Source of the DNA: JAAFGT01 sp041485165
GTDB taxonomy: Bacteria; Acidobacteriota; Terriglobia; Acidiferrales; UBA7541
Direction of reading: 5' to 3'
Assembly (NCBI GenBank): GCA_041485165.1
Contig: JBGPJC010000142.1
Coordinates: forward strand, 1 to 8,589
DNA length: 8,589 nucleotides
Shown: positions 7,806 through 8,589 of the stretch, piece after piece
Layout: every line of letters begins with the position of its first letter
Numbering within the stretch: position 1 is the stretch's first letter
Made by a program: the position numbers and the translations under genes
Notes under the pieces: generated by a model
The model's input: the letters and a program-made list of their open reading frames with translations, nothing else
Databases searched by the model: none
Told to the model about the DNA's origin: nothing

Positions 7806-7857
7806 CACCGCCTGGAGTGAGATGCTTCGTCCCCCGCAGGGACTCAGACAGGCGGTG
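7806..7857. terminator. Compound inverted repeat between convergent genes, possible bidirectional terminator
   Basis: CACCGCCTG (7806-7814) and CAGGCGGTG (7849-7857) are perfect 9-bp complementary arms. Within them GAGT/ACTC (7815-7818 and 7842-7845) or GTCCC/GGGAC (7829-7833 and 7839-7843) can extend the fold. The element lies between the stop of the rightward small gene (7749) and the stop of the leftward STAS gene (7866), where a shared terminator would be expected. There is no T tract on either side, so classic intrinsic termination is doubtful. It may instead be a degenerate member of an intergenic repeat family (GAGATGCTTCG core). Confidence 0.45.
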
Positions 7858-7865
7858 GAGGGAAG

Positions 7866-8279
7866 TTATTCTGAACTCGGCAAGAAGACGGGGGCGCTGA
7901 GGGGCGGTTCCGTTTCCTGGGCCTGCGGGGTCGGTCCTTCCCGGAAGGCCTGCAATGCGCTCTCCGTGGTCTCATAAACACCAAAAGCGTCGAGGATCTT
8001 GGCCATCCGCAGCATCACAGCTATGCGTTCAGGCAGTTGGGCGAACCTCACTTCGCAGCCGGTGGCCTGGGCGAGGAGCGCGGTAAGGGCCAGCGGCCGG
8101 ATGTCGCCGCCGTCCATGTTCTCGATGCCACCGAGATGCACCACAATGCGGCGATGTTCGCGCAGCAGCTCGCCGATCTGCTGCCCGAGCAGCTCAGTCT
8201 CGTTGCCAAAGGTGATCCTTCCAACGCAAGAGATTACCAACACACCTGCGGACACCTGGAGTTCAGTCTTAAGTGGCAT
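7866..8279 (-). CDS. STAS domain protein (anti-sigma factor antagonist-like), phosphosite missing
   Basis: A 137-residue protein with one STAS domain at about 5-112, similar in plan to SpoIIAA/RsbV antagonists: a beta strand (GVLVISCVGRIT), a long helix (GNETELLGQQIGELLRE), a strand (RIVVHLGGIENM), then the phosphosite loop, and a C-terminal helix (MAKILDAFGVYETTESALQAF). The loop, normally MDSSG with a Ser that an anti-sigma kinase phosphorylates, reads M55-D-G-G-D59 here, so that serine is glycine. The last 25 residues are a Pro/Glu-rich tail. ATG 8279 has GAGGA 7 bases upstream. No kinase or phosphatase partner lies beside it; the nearest kinase, at 1100-3280, is of another (Hanks) type. 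Family call is firm; partner and role are unknown. Confidence 0.85.
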   Translation of the reverse strand: MPLKTELQVSAGVLVISCVGRITFGNETELLGQQIGELLREHRRIVVHLGGIENMDGGDIRPLALTALLAQATGCEVRFAQLPERIAVMLRMAKILDAFGVYETTESALQAFREGPTPQAQETEPPLSAPVFLPSSE

Positions 8280-8291
8280 AGGGATTTCCTC

Positions 8292-8338
8292 GTAACCTGA
8301 AGAAGCAACTCGGTTACTGCCGCGACATCTGACAGATG
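8292..8338. promoter_or_regulatory. Hairpin and palindrome in the STAS gene leader
   Basis: Two inverted repeats lie just upstream of the STAS ribosome site. GTAACC (8292-8297) pairs with GGTTAC (8312-8317) across 14 bases, and its first arm directly abuts the GAGGAAA ribosome site (8285-8291). CATCTGACAGATG (8326-8338) is a perfect 6-bp palindrome around one central base and looks like a dimer operator half-site pair. No regulator can be named. Confidence 0.3.
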
Positions 8339-8363
8339 CGTGCGGCTCCTACAACGTTGCCAT

Positions 8364-8371
8364 CTTATATT
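8364..8371. promoter_or_regulatory. AT-rich candidate promoter between divergent genes
   Basis: This short AT-rich patch is in an otherwise GC-rich region. It offers TATATT (8366-8371) as a -10 for the rightward partial ORF, and TATAAG (8364-8369, read leftward) as a -10 for the STAS gene. Neither has a good -35 at normal spacing. Confidence 0.3.
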
Positions 8372-8404
8372 TTAACATCTTTCCACGGCATGAAGGGAAT
8401 TTGA

Positions 8405-8589
8405 ATGCCTGGTGAATTCTTTCCCACCGGCGACAGAACACCGTTCGCAAGCATTCTGGAAGATGCGAGCACTGTCCCAGGGGTAAGAGAAGTGCCGCAA
8501 GCGGGCGGCATTACCCGCAAGTGCTTTACACCTCGGGCAGGCTCGCATATTCTGATGATATGTGGCAGGTTACCGGGCATTTTTCAGAG
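8405..8589 (+). CDS. Partial ORF running off the right edge, unrecognised
   Basis: From ATG 8405 the frame stays open for 61 codons to the window end, so the gene would be 3'-truncated by the window. AAGGGA sits 6 bases before the ATG, and an AT-rich possible -10 lies about 35 bases upstream; these signals are the main support. The peptide (starting MPGEFFPTGDRTPF) contains no motif, signal peptide or membrane segment I recognise. A leftward ORF (8365-8580, 71 codons) overlaps it on the other strand and has no better support. Only the missing downstream sequence can settle whether this is a real gene. Confidence 0.35.
   Translation, partial: MPGEFFPTGDRTPFASILEDASTVPGVREVPQAGGITRKCFTPRAGSHILMICGRLPGIFQ

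Noticed and set aside
8365..8580. A 71-codon leftward open frame at the right end
   Set aside because: No motif or convincing upstream signal; it overlaps the rightward partial ORF that has a better ribosome site.

Overview
The window is GC-rich, densely coded bacterial DNA. Protein style (acidobacterial-type Ser/Thr kinase with a Pro/Ala-rich linker, a small 'MARGWESKSVEAQ'-type protein) and the families of intergenic repeats (GGCTGAAGCC hairpins, GTAGGGGCGG palindromes, CACAGAG-type purine repeats) suggest an Acidobacteriota soil bacterium. This is inferred from style, as there is no rRNA or other phylogenetic marker. No tRNA, rRNA, CRISPR array, transposase or prophage gene was seen.

Layout. 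Left end (1-241): no gene, but a purine-rich quasi-tandem repeat (131-212). 242-991 (-): class I SAM-dependent methyltransferase. Divergent from it, 1100-3280 (+): a large membrane-anchored Ser/Thr protein kinase whose outer part looks like the C-terminal domain of RodZ. Convergent with the kinase, 3305-3658 (-): a small PilZ (c-di-GMP binding) protein. A gene-free stretch follows, carrying a two-hairpin REP-like element (3869-3926).

The core of the window is a leftward block from 7275 to 3932: cysM-like cysteine synthase, JAMM/MPN+ metalloprotease (mec), CysO-type ubiquitin-like sulfur carrier, MoeZ-type E1-like adenylyltransferase/rhodanese, and a CDGSH iron-sulfur protein. The first four make a complete protein-thiocarboxylate cysteine pathway like that of Mycobacterium tuberculosis. 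MoeZ activates the C-terminus of CysO and transfers sulfur to it, CysM joins the thiocarboxylate sulfur to an activated serine (probably O-phosphoserine), and Mec releases cysteine from the carrier. Here all four genes are adjacent, and the carrier ends in Gly-Gly-Arg-Ala rather than Gly-Gly. It must therefore be trimmed before it can be activated, and Mec is the obvious candidate protease.

Divergent from the cysteine block is a small coiled-coil protein (7495-7749, +), whose -10 element sits so close to its ATG that the mRNA is probably leaderless. Convergent with it is a STAS-domain protein (7866-8279, -) that lacks the usual phosphorylatable serine. The right end holds a partial, unrecognised rightward ORF running off the window.
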